A stretch of DNA of 64,000 nucleotides from Saxidomus purpurata (lineage: Eukaryota > Mollusca > Bivalvia > Venerida > Veneridae): the NCBI GenBank assembly GCA_022818135.1, contig JAFMSR010000013.1, positions 22,528,207-22,592,206 on the forward strand, in the 5' to 3' direction. The notes beneath the pieces were generated by a model. It was not told the DNA's origin. It was given only the letters and a program-made list of their open reading frames with translations, and searched no databases. Each line of letters opens with the position of its first letter. Positions within the stretch are counted from its first letter, which is position 1. Of the stretch, positions 62,201 to 64,000 are shown piece after piece. Both the position numbers and the translations under genes were made by a program.

Positions 62201-62818
62201 GAGTTTAATAATATTCTTATCGTGTCACCCATGGCCAATTTACGCCATAACTTTTAATAAATATTAAATGATAATTAACTGTCATTTCCTTGAACCTTTG
62301 TCGCTAAATAATATTAATTTCTGGCACAATTACTTAAATTGAAATAGGGCATTAAATGAATGTTGTTGATCTATTTTTATACTTTAATTTTTTATTATCT
62401 TCTTTGTATAATTTTAACAAATTCACTTAGTGTGGTGTGTTTCTGCATGGTGATTAAATCTTGAACTAACAATTATTTGAGCATCTATGAATTGGCCCAT
62501 TATTTAGTAAATTACAATCAATAATGCGGAGTAAAATTAATAAATTCGTCAAAGCTTAACTTAGCGCGACCGTAGTTACATTATATAATTGTCTTATAAA
62601 AAGTAAATAAACAGAAATGTGATACATGTAGAATCATATACAGCAGACTGATTGCAAATACGTAGAATGAAAACAATATTACTGTTGTATCTGCCAGTAG
62701 CTTCATTGGTGATTCCTCAAGATATTTACATTGAAATATAGCAATTTTACTAATTTTGCTATGAAGATACTCAATTAAAAACACATACAAAATAAATACT
62801 TGGAAATTATGTACTTAC
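59266..62818. other. AT-rich intergenic DNA, no gene supported
   Basis: I see only short chance frames. The minus-strand frame at 60464-60646 is somewhat less AT-rich than its surroundings but matches no family I recognise. A GCGCCACTCGTCACGGAAATTA stretch near 62000 resembles the interior of the TA-flanked MITE family and may be a remnant. Confidence 0.45.
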
Positions 62819-62914
62819 AGATAAAAGTTCCTGCGAGTTACCATGCTTTTCGATCTCACCACTTTGTAGCCAATGCACGATCTGTTTTACGATGAAAAGT
62901 TGCCCGGATACCAT
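62819..62914 (-). CDS. Candidate isolated exon, unknown protein
   Basis: On the minus strand, a pyrimidine-rich acceptor (TTTTTCAATTTGTAG) is followed by a 96-base open stretch and a consensus donor (TCT|GTAAGT). In the frame opening with ATG it reads MVSGQLFIVKQIVHWLQSGE and continues for 12 more residues without a stop; at least one other frame has a stop. No family is recognised and no partner exons were found in the window, so it could be an exon of a gene extending to the right or a chance match. Confidence 0.3.
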
Positions 62915-63484
62915 CTACAAATTGAAAAAGATATATTTGGATGGTCGTATTGCCTTTGGGACAATTAAATCATTAATTTCACATGTAACATGACATAAGA
63001 TGACGCTTTTATTGTCTAACATAATTTTAGCCATTTCTATTCACTTTTCATTTTTTTATCAAAATTTTGATCACTGATAATACGATACCAGCAAACATTT
63101 CGATAAAAAGTTGAAAAAATAACAGGTTTTCAACTATTGATCCACGAAATACAGAAACTGTCCAACTTCCAGAGACATAGTTCGATCCCTGGCTACGTTA
63201 AACCAAATACTTGAAAAAAAGTGGTACTGACAGCTCCCTTGCTTTGCGCTCAGCATTAAAATAGGGTAGTGTCAACAGATAAAGAGAAGCTTCCTGCTTC
63301 TGGTAAAAGGTAAACACTTGTTACTGGATAACATGTTTGTCGCACAATAGCTTTGTATATAGCTAACGTTGTCTGTTGGATTATATGAAAGATAAGGCTT
63401 TTTGCTCTTCATCTTTATCTTTATCTTTACACCATCCACTACAGCATTGACACATAGGGTGTCGGTTTCAGCTTTCAAAAAGAC

Positions 63485-63580
63485 CATGTATACTTGTGGT
63501 TGAACGTGGATCGAACCTGCGACCTCTGTCCTGCCAATCGACATCTGCACAATAAATGCCAAAGCAGTGCTATGTTAGCG
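63485..63580 (-). mobile_element. Possible SINE head remnant
   Basis: On the minus strand, GTCGCAGGTTCGATCCACGTTC contains a good B-box (GGTTCGATCC), but no convincing A-box or cloverleaf precedes it. Downstream is (AAAGAT)n-like sequence (about 63410-63430). A weak call. Confidence 0.3.
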
Positions 63581-64000
63581 ATAATTGCCCATAATTATAC
63601 ACCGAACATTAATATGATTGTATTTTACGCAAAAAATACCGACAAATCCATCCGTCATAACGGAATCACCACACTACTAAATTTGGAAATTGTTTTGAAG
63701 GGTGTGTTGCTCCATAGAAATTCTTGCCTGTCAACGACGTTTATGTGTCTTGTTTTATACAAAGACAGCGCATATGTTAATTAAAGCTTATTTACTATTT
63801 TATGCTTAAACGTCATTTCATATTAAGAGTATGACTATTGTGGGCAAGTACTCAAATTAATGTAATAAAAGGGTCACTATCATAGAAAGATGCAGAAGTC
63901 GGATTAGCTCTCGTCGGCATTCATATCTTTTGAATCACATAACCATGTTAATTACGACGTCTTCACTGTATCAAACTACAGCTAAGAAAATGTAGATATG
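63581..64000. other. AT-rich DNA, nothing recognised
   Basis: A 96-codon + strand frame (63494-63784) crosses the SINE-like head and shows no domain. I see no other feature to the window end. Confidence 0.4.

Overview
The window looks like genomic DNA of an invertebrate animal, most likely a bivalve or other mollusc. The evidence is AT-rich sequence, small exons with canonical GT-AG introns, tRNA-derived SINEs, TA- and TTAA-flanked miniature transposons, and many minisatellites. The species cannot be named from the sequence alone. There is no prokaryotic gene structure, and most open frames that can be translated here are chance frames in introns or repeats.

The core is a tandem segmental duplication. 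Unit 1 (about 2160-24020) and unit 2 (about 24540-42890) each carry one complete 16-exon gene on the + strand for a class C GPCR of the GABA-B receptor type. I reconstructed every exon from conserved splice sites. Gene A (3639-17468) encodes 839 residues and gene B (25132-39656) encodes 842. All 15 introns lie at the same positions and phases in both. By my own count the proteins agree at about 93% over exons 1-15, and the cytoplasmic tails diverge much more. Both have a signal peptide, a Venus-flytrap ectodomain and seven membrane segments. Neither has an obvious C-terminal coiled coil, and part of the GABA pocket known from GABBR1 is not conserved. Gene B has TG in place of AG at the exon 4 acceptor.

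Because the units align, mobile insertions show up as filled and empty sites. Unit 1 alone carries a 2.1 kb pogo-like TA-flanked element whose middle is a large palindromic minisatellite, and a SINE with a 15-base target duplication. Unit 2 alone carries two SINEs, a TTAA-flanked MITE, a foldback element and an extra copy of a TA-flanked MITE. Both units end in a 54-bp minisatellite, long in unit 1 and short in unit 2.

Left of the duplication (1-2100) is an inverted minisatellite field built on a TTGCTTTTTGCTAA-like motif. Right of it (about 43030-57425) is a 14 kb block of degenerate GTG/GTA/GTT/GAT trinucleotide sequence with extreme strand asymmetry (+ strand poor in C). Several unrelated inserts interrupt it, including a 65-bp-arm hairpin and a TIR element. 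The last 6.5 kb holds a LINE C-terminal remnant, a TTAA MITE, a short tandem repeat, one candidate minus-strand exon and otherwise unremarkable AT-rich DNA.
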